From: Flavobacteriaceae bacterium
GTDB taxonomy: Bacteria; Bacteroidota; Bacteroidia; Flavobacteriales; Flavobacteriaceae
Direction of reading: 5' to 3'
Assembly (NCBI GenBank): GCA_013043005.1
Contig: JABDOZ010000174.1
Coordinates: 1-32,829 of the forward strand
DNA: 32,829 nucleotides
In this document: one piece after another, positions 26,219 through 32,829 of the stretch
How the letters are laid out: each line of letters starts with the position of its first letter
Position numbering within the stretch: the first letter of the stretch is position 1
The notes under the pieces: generated by a model
The model's input: only the letters and a program-made list of their open reading frames with translations
What the model was told of the DNA's origin: nothing
Databases searched by the model: none
Program-made: the position numbers and the translations under genes

Positions 26219-27118
26219 ATGGGAAAAAGTCTTGTAAAGGCGTTTAAATGGATCAGTAATAAATTCAATGAAAATCCATTGACAAAAAATAATAAATTAA
26301 GTGCTTATTATAGATATATTAAATTCAACACTGAGCAAATATTTTTTAATGAAGAGAGAGTTTACCCTTTCCTAAGTCATACGAAATTCTACGCGAAAAA
26401 AGGATTAAGTGGTATTGTTCCGAACATATATTTTGGCTTGCATGAAGTAGAAGAAATGGGATTTTTACTTCATTATTTAATACCTTCAGATATATTTTTA
26501 GATATTGGTGCAAATGTTGGAGCTTATACTATTCTGGCATCAGGAGAAAAAAATTGTAAAAGCATAGCAATAGAACCAATTCCTGAAACTTTCAATTATT
26601 TAAAAAAAAATATTGAGCTCAACAAGCTAGATCAAAAAGTTACGCTTCATAATGTTGGTCTAAGTTATAAAAATGATCGACTATTTTTTTCTAATAATAA
26701 AGATTCTATGAATCATGTTGTTCCGATAAAAAGTAATAATAGTATTGAAATTGAGGTGTTTACAGCAAATGATTTAATAAAAGAACCCATAAACTATATG
26801 AAAATAGACGTTGAAGGCTTTGAGAAATTCGTTTTAGATGGAGCATCAATTATCCTAGAAAATAAAACTTTAAATATCTTACAAATTGAATTAAATACAT
26901 TTGGTCAAAAATATAAAACAAATGATAATGACATTCATCAACTTATATTATCATATGGTTTTAGCCCTTATAAGTACGATCCATTTAATAGAAAAATAGA
27001 AGTACTAAAAAGTTATAGAAAGGACCAATACAATACTTTATATATTAGAGATCTTGAATTAGCAAAGAATAGGATCAAAAATGCCGACAAAATTAAAATA
27101 AGGAATTTCCGTTTTTAA
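26219..27118 (+). CDS. FkbM-family methyltransferase
   Basis: The 299-residue protein has the FkbM SAM-dependent methyltransferase fold: SAM-binding DIGANVGAYT (95-104), the acidic strand AIEPIPETF, and the FkbM element MKIDVEGFE. FkbM members methylate hydroxyl groups of sugars or small molecules, and in envelope loci often act on glycans. The N-terminal ~90 residues are lysine- and aromatic-rich, with no signal peptide. It sits alone between the OmpA terminator and the convergent YciO-like gene, whose stop interlocks with its own through TTAA. The codons are especially AT-rich, which fits a variable accessory gene, but that is only an impression. Confidence 0.87.
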   Translation: MGKSLVKAFKWISNKFNENPLTKNNKLSAYYRYIKFNTEQIFFNEERVYPFLSHTKFYAKKGLSGIVPNIYFGLHEVEEMGFLLHYLIPSDIFLDIGANVGAYTILASGEKNCKSIAIEPIPETFNYLKKNIELNKLDQKVTLHNVGLSYKNDRLFFSNNKDSMNHVVPIKSNNSIEIEVFTANDLIKEPINYMKIDVEGFEKFVLDGASIILENKTLNILQIELNTFGQKYKTNDNDIHQLILSYGFSPYKYDPFNRKIEVLKSYRKDQYNTLYIRDLELAKNRIKNADKIKIRNFRF

Positions 27119-27735
27119 AATATCTCTAGATTTCCTTTGCCTTCTCTAACTATCAATGGTTCATCTTCAGACAGATCAATCACTGTTGAAGGTTCGTTTC
27201 CTCCATAACCACCATCAATTACCAAATCGACCAAATGACCCCATTTTTCTAATATTAATTCAGGGTCGGTTGTGTACTCAATGATTTCATCTTCATCTTT
27301 AATTGAAATAGAAACTATTGGATTGCTTAATTCTAATACTATTGCAATTGCAATTGAATTATTTGGAACTCGAATACCAACCGTTTTCTTTTTTTTAAAT
27401 ACTGAAGGTAGTGTTCTAGCTCCAGGAAGTATAAATGTATATGGTCCCGGTAGCGCTCTTCTTAATATTTTAAAAGTACTCGTACTGATCTGTTTGACAT
27501 AATCACTCAAATTACTCAAATCTCTACAGATAAAAGAAAAATTAGCTTTCTCCAGTTTAACGCCTTTTATTTGAGCTATCTTTTGCAGTGCTCTAGTATT
27601 ATTTATATCACATCCCAGTGCATAAATTGTATCTGTAGGGAAAATTACTAAACCGCCATTTTTAAGAACCTCAACAACTTTTTTTATTGCCTTAGGGCTT
27701 GGATTCTCAGAGTATATTTTAATTAATTGTGCCAT
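27115..27735 (-). CDS. YciO/YrdC/Sua5-family protein
   Basis: This 206-residue YrdC-fold protein belongs to the family that includes threonylcarbamoyl-AMP synthases (TsaC/Sua5, tRNA t6A synthesis). The opening block GGLVIFPTDTIYALGCDI (27-44) is typical, as are LPGPYTFIL and GIRVPNN. However, the KxR and SxN signature of TsaC is not clear: the first region reads IKGVKLEKANFSFICRDLS, and the region after NPIVSIS reads IKDEDE instead of SAN. This pattern is that of the YciO branch, so its role in t6A is uncertain. The stop overlaps FkbM by TTAA; the ATG lies immediately after the stop of the PcrA/UvrD helicase gene (TAAATG), so both are surely co-transcribed. Confidence 0.85.
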   Translation of the reverse strand: MAQLIKIYSENPSPKAIKKVVEVLKNGGLVIFPTDTIYALGCDINNTRALQKIAQIKGVKLEKANFSFICRDLSNLSDYVKQISTSTFKILRRALPGPYTFILPGARTLPSVFKKKKTVGIRVPNNSIAIAIVLELSNPIVSISIKDEDEIIEYTTDPELILEKWGHLVDLVIDGGYGGNEPSTVIDLSEDEPLIVREGKGNLEIF

Positions 27736-30063
27736 TTATTTAAGAATATCCAATTTAGCAAATCGTAACAATAATTTTTTTAGTCCACCATTTTCAAATT
27801 TAATCTCAGCTTTTACATCTGCTCCTTTACCTTCAATTTTGAGGACCTCACCTTTTCCAAACCTCAAATGCTTGACAATATTTCCAACTACAAGTTTGTT
27901 GTCGAACAAATTAGTAGTCCCATTTACAGACGAAATTTTCTTTAAATTTTTTGGTTTTTTATTCCCTAGATTCTCTGGCTGTGTTTTAGTCTTTTTTCCT
28001 TGATACTTCCTTTGAATTGGTTTTTTAAATCGGATTTTATTAGGTTCTAAATCACCAAAAATATCTGCCGAAAGCATTGGATTTATTCGCCTTTCTTGAA
28101 TTGGCGTAATTATATCTAAATATTTATCGTCTATCTCCTCAATAAATCGGCTAGGTTCGGCATCAATTAATTTTCCCCATCGATATCGTGATAATGAATA
28201 CGTTAAATAGGCTTGCTTTTCTGCTCTTGTAAGGGCAACATAAAATAATCTTCGCTCCTCTTCTAATTCACTTCTCGTATTCATACTCATAGCACTTGGA
28301 AACAGATCTTCTTCCAATCCAACAATGAAAACATATGGAAATTCCAGTCCTTTTGCTAAATGGATGGTCATAAGCGCAACTCTATCCTTGTCAACATCTT
28401 CCTGATCTAAGTCTGTAGCCAAAGCAACGTCTTCGAGAAATTCGGTCAAGGATCCGGTAGAATCAACTAATTCTTTTTGTTCTTCCACAAAGTCTTTAAT
28501 ACCATTCAAGAGTTCTTCAATATTCTCCATTTTTGCAATTCCTTCTGGAGTTCCATCTTTATTGAATTCTTTCAGCAAGCCTGTAACTTTCACAATATGA
28601 TCTGCCAATTCAAAGGCATTGGCAGTTTTATTCATGACCTGAAAACTTTCAATCATAGTGACAAAATTAGACAGCTTATTCCTGATTCCGGAATTAATGT
28701 TGATATGGATACTGTTTAAACTTTTTATCACTTCAAAAATAGAGCGATCATATCCATTTGCAGCCACAATAAGCTTATCAATTGTAGTTTGTCCTATACC
28801 TCTTGCAGGGAAATTTATAACACGTTTTAGAGCCTCTTCATCTGCAGGATTAATAACCAGTCTTAAATAAGATAGTACATCTTTTATTTCTTTACGTTGG
28901 TAGAAAGATAGCCCTCCAAAAATCCTGTATGGAATGTTTCGTTTTCTTAACGCATCCTCAATTGCTCTTGATTGAGCATTGGTTCTATATAAAACCGCAA
29001 AATCACTGTGCTTTAATTGATTTTGCATTTTAGTTTCAAAAATAGTACTGGCAACAAAACGACCTTCATCACCATCTGTCATAGACCTGTGCACTTTTAT
29101 TTTTTGTCCTTCATCATTTGCAGTCCAAACAATTTTTTCAATTTTGGATTTGTTTTTATCAATAATTGAATTTGCAGCATTTACTATGTTTTTTGTTGAC
29201 CTATAATTTTGTTCTAATCGGAACAGTTTAACATCATCATAATCATTTTGAAAATTCAATATATTATTTATGTTGGCTCCTCTAAATGCGTAAATGCTCT
29301 GAGCATCATCACCAACAACACAAATATTTTGAAATCTATCTGATAAAGCCCTCACAATAAGGTATTGCGAATGGTTTGTATCCTGATACTCATCTACTAA
29401 AATATACCTGAATTTATCCTGATATTTCGCTAGTACATCAGGGAACCTTGTCAGCAGTTCATTTGTTTTTAGCAAGAGATCATCGAAATCCATAGCTCCA
29501 GCTTTAAAGCATCTGTCAACATAATTTTTGTAGATCTCACCAAGTTTAGGTCTTTTTGCCATGGCATCTGCCTCGATTAACTCAGGATTTTGAAAGTATG
29601 CCTTGACCGTAATGAGACTATTTTTATATGAAGAAATTCTAGATCGAATTTGCTTGTATTTATAGATATCCTTATTAAGATTCATTTCTTTAATGATCGA
29701 TGCTATCAATCGATCTGAATCCTGTGTGTCATAAATAGTAAAATTACTGGGATATCCCAACTTATCTCCTTCAAAACGCAATATTCTCGCAAAGACGGAA
29801 TGGAAAGTTCCCATCCATAAATTTTTCGCTTCACTTCCTACAATCCTGGCAATCCTGTCTTTCATCTCCCGAGCCGCTTTGTTCGTAAAAGTCAAGGCCA
29901 AAATATTAAAGGCATCAATTCCCTGACTCATTAAATATGCAATACGATAAGTGAGAACTCTTGTTTTTCCAGATCCTGCTCCTGCAATAACAATCATTGG
30001 TCCTTCTTTTTGCAAAGTAGGCGCTAATTGTGCTTCATTTAACTGACTAAGAAATTTATCCAA
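27736..30063 (-). CDS. pcrA: PcrA/UvrD-type superfamily 1 DNA helicase
   Basis: This 775-residue SF1A 3'-5' helicase unwinds DNA in repair and rolling-circle or stalled-fork processing. Walker A is AGAGSGKT (27-34), Walker B LVDEYQDTNHSQY, motif III DDAQSIYAFRGAN, motif IV EQNYRSTKNI, motif V LMTIHLAKGLEF, and motif VI VALTRAEKQAYL. The C-terminus (about 725-775) has a Tudor-like domain of the PcrA/UvrD type (VGNIVKHLRFGKGEV). Length and domain order are normal. It heads a two-gene minus-strand unit with the YciO-like gene. No exact promoter box was found in the 153 bases between it and the next divergent gene. Confidence 0.95.
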   Translation of the reverse strand: MDKFLSQLNEAQLAPTLQKEGPMIVIAGAGSGKTRVLTYRIAYLMSQGIDAFNILALTFTNKAAREMKDRIARIVGSEAKNLWMGTFHSVFARILRFEGDKLGYPSNFTIYDTQDSDRLIASIIKEMNLNKDIYKYKQIRSRISSYKNSLITVKAYFQNPELIEADAMAKRPKLGEIYKNYVDRCFKAGAMDFDDLLLKTNELLTRFPDVLAKYQDKFRYILVDEYQDTNHSQYLIVRALSDRFQNICVVGDDAQSIYAFRGANINNILNFQNDYDDVKLFRLEQNYRSTKNIVNAANSIIDKNKSKIEKIVWTANDEGQKIKVHRSMTDGDEGRFVASTIFETKMQNQLKHSDFAVLYRTNAQSRAIEDALRKRNIPYRIFGGLSFYQRKEIKDVLSYLRLVINPADEEALKRVINFPARGIGQTTIDKLIVAANGYDRSIFEVIKSLNSIHININSGIRNKLSNFVTMIESFQVMNKTANAFELADHIVKVTGLLKEFNKDGTPEGIAKMENIEELLNGIKDFVEEQKELVDSTGSLTEFLEDVALATDLDQEDVDKDRVALMTIHLAKGLEFPYVFIVGLEEDLFPSAMSMNTRSELEEERRLFYVALTRAEKQAYLTYSLSRYRWGKLIDAEPSRFIEEIDDKYLDIITPIQERRINPMLSADIFGDLEPNKIRFKKPIQRKYQGKKTKTQPENLGNKKPKNLKKISSVNGTTNLFDNKLVVGNIVKHLRFGKGEVLKIEGKGADVKAEIKFENGGLKKLLLRFAKLDILK

Positions 30064-30216
30064 AATTAATTGACTTTAAGAATGTGAAAATAACCAATGT
30101 TTGATTCATTTTTACGTTGTTCTCGGATTAATTATAAACATTATTTCAGATTAAATTCAAAAATCTTTGGACAATAATTTTTAAGGATTTAAGTTTACTT
30201 CTAATATCACTATATT

Positions 30217-30741
30217 ATGGAATCAGAAAAAATAATTGACTTCTTTCTATACATTATACCGGCCGTTGTTACTGGAATATTAGCATTCTATTTCTTTAAA
30301 CAATTTGTAAGAAACGAAGATAATAGGAGAAACTTTTTAGTTAGAAAAGAACTTGAAAAACATGCCTTACCTCTTAGGCTTCAGGCTTATGAAAGAATGG
30401 CGCTCTTTTTAGAAAGAATCACACCTTCTAAATTACTCATAAGAACATCTCCAAAATCCTCTAATAAAGAGAGTTATGAAATGTTACTTATATCAACTAT
30501 TGAAGACGAATTTGAACACAATCTGTCGCAACAAATCTATTTAAGTGATGAATGCTGGAGCATAATTACAGCTTCTAAAAATGCAACCATACAGCTCATT
30601 AGAAAAGCAAGTTTACTTCCAAAAACTAATTCTGCTAATAAATTAAGGGAAGTTATTTTAACTGAAATGATGGAGAAAAGGTCACCAAGCAATGCAGCTT
30701 TATCATTCATTAAAAATGAAGTATCAGAAATTTGGGGTTAA
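30217..30741 (+). CDS. Single-pass membrane protein of unknown function, Bacteroidota type
   Basis: The 174-residue product starts with one transmembrane helix (about 7-27, FFLYIIPAVVTGILAFYFF), followed by a charged cytosolic helical domain with KHALPLRLQAYERMALFLER and WSIITASKNATIQLIRKA. It resembles a conserved Bacteroidota family of unknown role (possibly DUF7935, to be checked). It is a lone gene between the divergent helicase gene and the convergent patatin gene, sharing the stop-codon TTAA with the latter. The upstream 153-base gap (30064-30216) holds no further gene or exact promoter match. Confidence 0.75.
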   Translation: MESEKIIDFFLYIIPAVVTGILAFYFFKQFVRNEDNRRNFLVRKELEKHALPLRLQAYERMALFLERITPSKLLIRTSPKSSNKESYEMLLISTIEDEFEHNLSQQIYLSDECWSIITASKNATIQLIRKASLLPKTNSANKLREVILTEMMEKRSPSNAALSFIKNEVSEIWG

Positions 30742-31631
30742 TCTTGAGTGCTTTCTGATTTTGAACGCGCATGATTGAAACCTTCTTCCCACCACTTTAT
30801 CATTAGTTCACGATTAAAAATCAGTGAATTCTCTGTTAATTTTGTAGGCGTATAATATATATTTAACTTCACATTTCTGTGTTTTGCAGCTAATTTCCCA
30901 ATAGCGATATCACTTTTTTCAACTTGGTCTAATAAATGCCCGTAAAGATTGATCATTAAAGAGAATGGATTTTTACCAAGCACCTTATTGTACTCCATAT
31001 TTTCACTCTCCAGCACAATAGCATCAACCTCTGTTGCACCTCTTAGTATGGCTTCTCTGATTGGTATTACACATCCCAAGCCACCGTCTGCATACTCATG
31101 ACCATTTACTGTTGCCAGTGACATAAAAGGAATGTAATTACAGGAAATCCAAATCCAGTCGCAGAACTCTTCATAACTAAACTCATTTATAGATTTATAT
31201 TCTACTCTGTTTTTTGATAAATTGGCAACAGTAACTATAACATCTTCCCTTGTAGCTTTAATTTTCTGATATTCCTCTTTAGTAAAATTGCGTTTAATAT
31301 TGCGTCTTAAATTATGACTTTCTCCAAAGGTTCTTTTACGTTTTGCAAACTGAATTAGCGAATTTATGAAGTTAATAGACACATATTCCCTATTGTCTTT
31401 TTGACGGACAACAAAAGGATTGATACTAAAAATGGTTTTCTGGCTTACATTGGTAAAAATATCGTAAACCTTACCAATATCGTGAGCCGCTAAATGCGGA
31501 ACCAATAAGCTACCAGTGGATGTTCCTAAAAACATATCGTAATGTATGCCCTTATGTTCAATCAGGTATTGCGCAACACCACCTGCAAATGCGCCTTTGC
31601 TTCCTCCACCTGAAATAACCAATGCCCTCAT
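30738..31631 (-). CDS. Patatin-like phospholipase
   Basis: This 297-residue protein has the patatin catalytic set: oxyanion-hole glycine loop GGGSKG (8-13), nucleophile Ser38 in GTSTG (36-40), and the Asp182-Gly pair in ADGGLG, forming the Ser-Asp dyad. No signal peptide is apparent, so it is cytosolic or loosely membrane-bound. It would hydrolyse phospholipid or related acyl esters. It follows the M1 aminopeptidase gene with one base between stop and start and ends in a TTAA overlap with the convergent unknown gene. The C-terminal region (about 230-297) is charged and not diagnostic. Confidence 0.9.
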   Translation of the reverse strand: MRALVISGGGSKGAFAGGVAQYLIEHKGIHYDMFLGTSTGSLLVPHLAAHDIGKVYDIFTNVSQKTIFSINPFVVRQKDNREYVSINFINSLIQFAKRKRTFGESHNLRRNIKRNFTKEEYQKIKATREDVIVTVANLSKNRVEYKSINEFSYEEFCDWIWISCNYIPFMSLATVNGHEYADGGLGCVIPIREAILRGATEVDAIVLESENMEYNKVLGKNPFSLMINLYGHLLDQVEKSDIAIGKLAAKHRNVKLNIYYTPTKLTENSLIFNRELMIKWWEEGFNHARSKSESTQD

Positions 31632-31632
31632 A

Positions 31633-32829
31633 TCAATGATTCTCTAACATGCGTTTAACAAATTGTTTGAATCTCCAATTATGATGCTGAGAAGCATTTC
31701 TCAAATTTTCCTGACATTCCTCCTTGCATGAACGTATCCATCGCAGATAATTAAATGCGTTTTGCCTGACTTCAAAATGATAATTGGGTGATGTATAGCT
31801 ATTTAGTTCTTTAAAAAATTCATCAGAATCTCCCAATTCGTCATTATCAGTTAAAATGGCTAGCACCAGCCATAGAGTTCTTACGTTTTTGTCTCTAAAG
31901 CCTATTATATTTTTAGTTTGCTCCAAATATATTTCTTGATCTTCAGGAAAGTTATTCCATAAATTGTATAAAGCTGCCTCAACAGTAACGTATGACTTAT
32001 CATTCAATAAAGACTCATAGTCAGCCTTTAATGCAGGAGGAATTTCTTTTAACCACAAGGCAACTGCTTGTCTTTTTTTAATATCATTAGAACGTAATGC
32101 TGCTTGATATAACTGAATTGCTGCCGGAGAATCCACATTTCTAACTCTTGAGAATAGTTCTTGCTGCAGCGGAAAATATGAACCTGCGTGTAGAACCTCA
32201 TCACATTTTGAAAGCAATGTTGTGACGTCACTATTATCGTCAAATTCCTGCATTTGAAGTATTGCTTCAGCAAACTTGTTCTCTGATAAAGAATTATAAG
32301 CAAGCTCATGGTTGAATTGTTTGCTCAATAACCACTCCGAAGCATACAATGTTAGGTCCTGACCACTAATTTCTTCCATTTCAGTTAAAAAATCCAAAGT
32401 CTCAACATTTTTATACTGATGTTTTTTTAAATATTTCTTAACCCCTTTTCTGAAATCCTTTTCTCCAACTTGCTCTCGAAGCATGTGCAATGCCCAAGCA
32501 CCTTTTTTATAAAATGTGACGCTACTGGATTTAGGGTTTAACAAAGACGTACCTTTTCCCGCCTTATCCTGCCTTATAAGCTCTTCAGCATACTCAAATA
32601 GTTGCCAGTAATAGTAATCATCGCCAAAGAGTTTTCTTTCCGCTAATAGCGCGTAATAGGTTGCAAAACCTTCCTGCAACCAATGGTGCTCGCCGCTTTT
32701 TGCCGTAACCAAATTACCAAACCATTGATGAGCCAGTTCATGAGCGTTTACATTCACATAATTCTTATCTATAAACCCTATGCTGTCCGTTATAAAAGAA
32801 TCAGAAAAAATAGTTAAACTCGTATTTTC
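31633..32829 (-). CDS. M1-family zinc aminopeptidase, 5' end missing
   Basis: The frame is open to the window edge, so the gene starts beyond it; a GTG at 32757 is internal. 398 residues are visible. The first two (Glu-Asn) would complete the GxMEN substrate motif. The zinc site is intact: HELAH at visible residues 30-34 and the third ligand Glu53 in WLQEGFATY. Then comes the active-site tyrosine region SSVTFYKKGAW and a helical C-terminal domain with armadillo-like repeats. It trims N-terminal residues from peptides, probably in the periplasm if a signal peptide exists upstream. The patatin gene follows one base after its stop. Confidence 0.92.
   Translation of the reverse strand, partial: ENTSLTIFSDSFITDSIGFIDKNYVNVNAHELAHQWFGNLVTAKSGEHHWLQEGFATYYALLAERKLFGDDYYYWQLFEYAEELIRQDKAGKGTSLLNPKSSSVTFYKKGAWALHMLREQVGEKDFRKGVKKYLKKHQYKNVETLDFLTEMEEISGQDLTLYASEWLLSKQFNHELAYNSLSENKFAEAILQMQEFDDNSDVTTLLSKCDEVLHAGSYFPLQQELFSRVRNVDSPAAIQLYQAALRSNDIKKRQAVALWLKEIPPALKADYESLLNDKSYVTVEAALYNLWNNFPEDQEIYLEQTKNIIGFRDKNVRTLWLVLAILTDNDELGDSDEFFKELNSYTSPNYHFEVRQNAFNYLRWIRSCKEECQENLRNASQHHNWRFKQFVKRMLENH

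Noticed and set aside
32755-32757. GTG as start of the M1 aminopeptidase
   Set aside because: The 24 upstream codons continue the M1 sequence up to the end of the GxMEN motif; the start is outside the window.
1-32829. tRNA, rRNA, CRISPR array, insertion sequence or prophage
   Set aside because: Gaps are short and were read through. I saw no cloverleaf-like sequence, no regularly spaced repeats and no transposase, integrase or phage structural protein.

Overview
The window looks like chromosomal DNA of a marine-type member of the Bacteroidota, most likely Flavobacteriaceae. Base composition is AT-rich. Several intergenic regions carry the Bacteroidota -7 promoter element TAnnTTTG, and one exported protein ends in a type IX secretion (T9SS) sorting domain. 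The gene families (TlpA-type lipoprotein thioredoxin, fused E1 alpha/beta dehydrogenase, holA beside a lone HsdR_N-like nuclease gene, OmpA lipoprotein) are typical of that group. Coding density is very high and no gap exceeds 220 bases. No tRNA, rRNA, CRISPR array, insertion sequence or phage gene was seen.

Layout. 1-786 is the 3' part of a TlpA-like thioredoxin gene. 783-1508 (minus) is a rhomboid protease and 1562-2452 (plus) an HtrB/LpxL-type acyltransferase. 2456-5369 (minus) holds glmM followed by a class V aminotransferase/cysteine desulfurase-like gene. 5443-10011 (plus) is a tight five-gene run: ACP phosphodiesterase, gamma-glutamyltransferase, AlkD-like glycosylase, ATP-grasp ligase and a membrane-anchored unknown. 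10143-17789 (plus) is uvrA, a LOG-family hydrolase, a T9SS-exported endonuclease/exonuclease/phosphatase protein, and a large outer-membrane protein made of a degenerate M1-peptidase-like domain and a predicted beta-barrel. 18008-20419 is a fused 2-oxoacid dehydrogenase E1, followed by a small unknown gene, a minus-strand lipoprotein esterase and a polyphosphate-glucokinase-like ROK gene. 22711-25174 is holA (minus) divergent from a PD-(D/E)XK domain gene and a family 2 glycosyltransferase. 25263-27118 is an OmpA lipoprotein with a strong terminator and an FkbM methyltransferase. 27115-30063 (minus) is PcrA/UvrD helicase followed by a YciO/YrdC-family gene. 30217-30741 is a membrane-anchored unknown, and 30738 to the end (minus) is an M1 aminopeptidase (5' end missing) followed by a patatin-like phospholipase.

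Most of the window is housekeeping: envelope building (glmM, acyltransferase, OmpA, glycosyltransferase), DNA repair and replication (uvrA, AlkD, PcrA, holA) and central metabolism. The parts most worth a second look are the paired secreted nuclease and zinc-ligand-less M1/beta-barrel protein, the Asp/Asn exchange at the predicted magnesium site of the fused E1, a bulged inverted repeat just ahead of the ROK kinase, and the repeated interlocking of convergent genes through a shared TTAA. I do not see a clear undescribed defence or mobile system.
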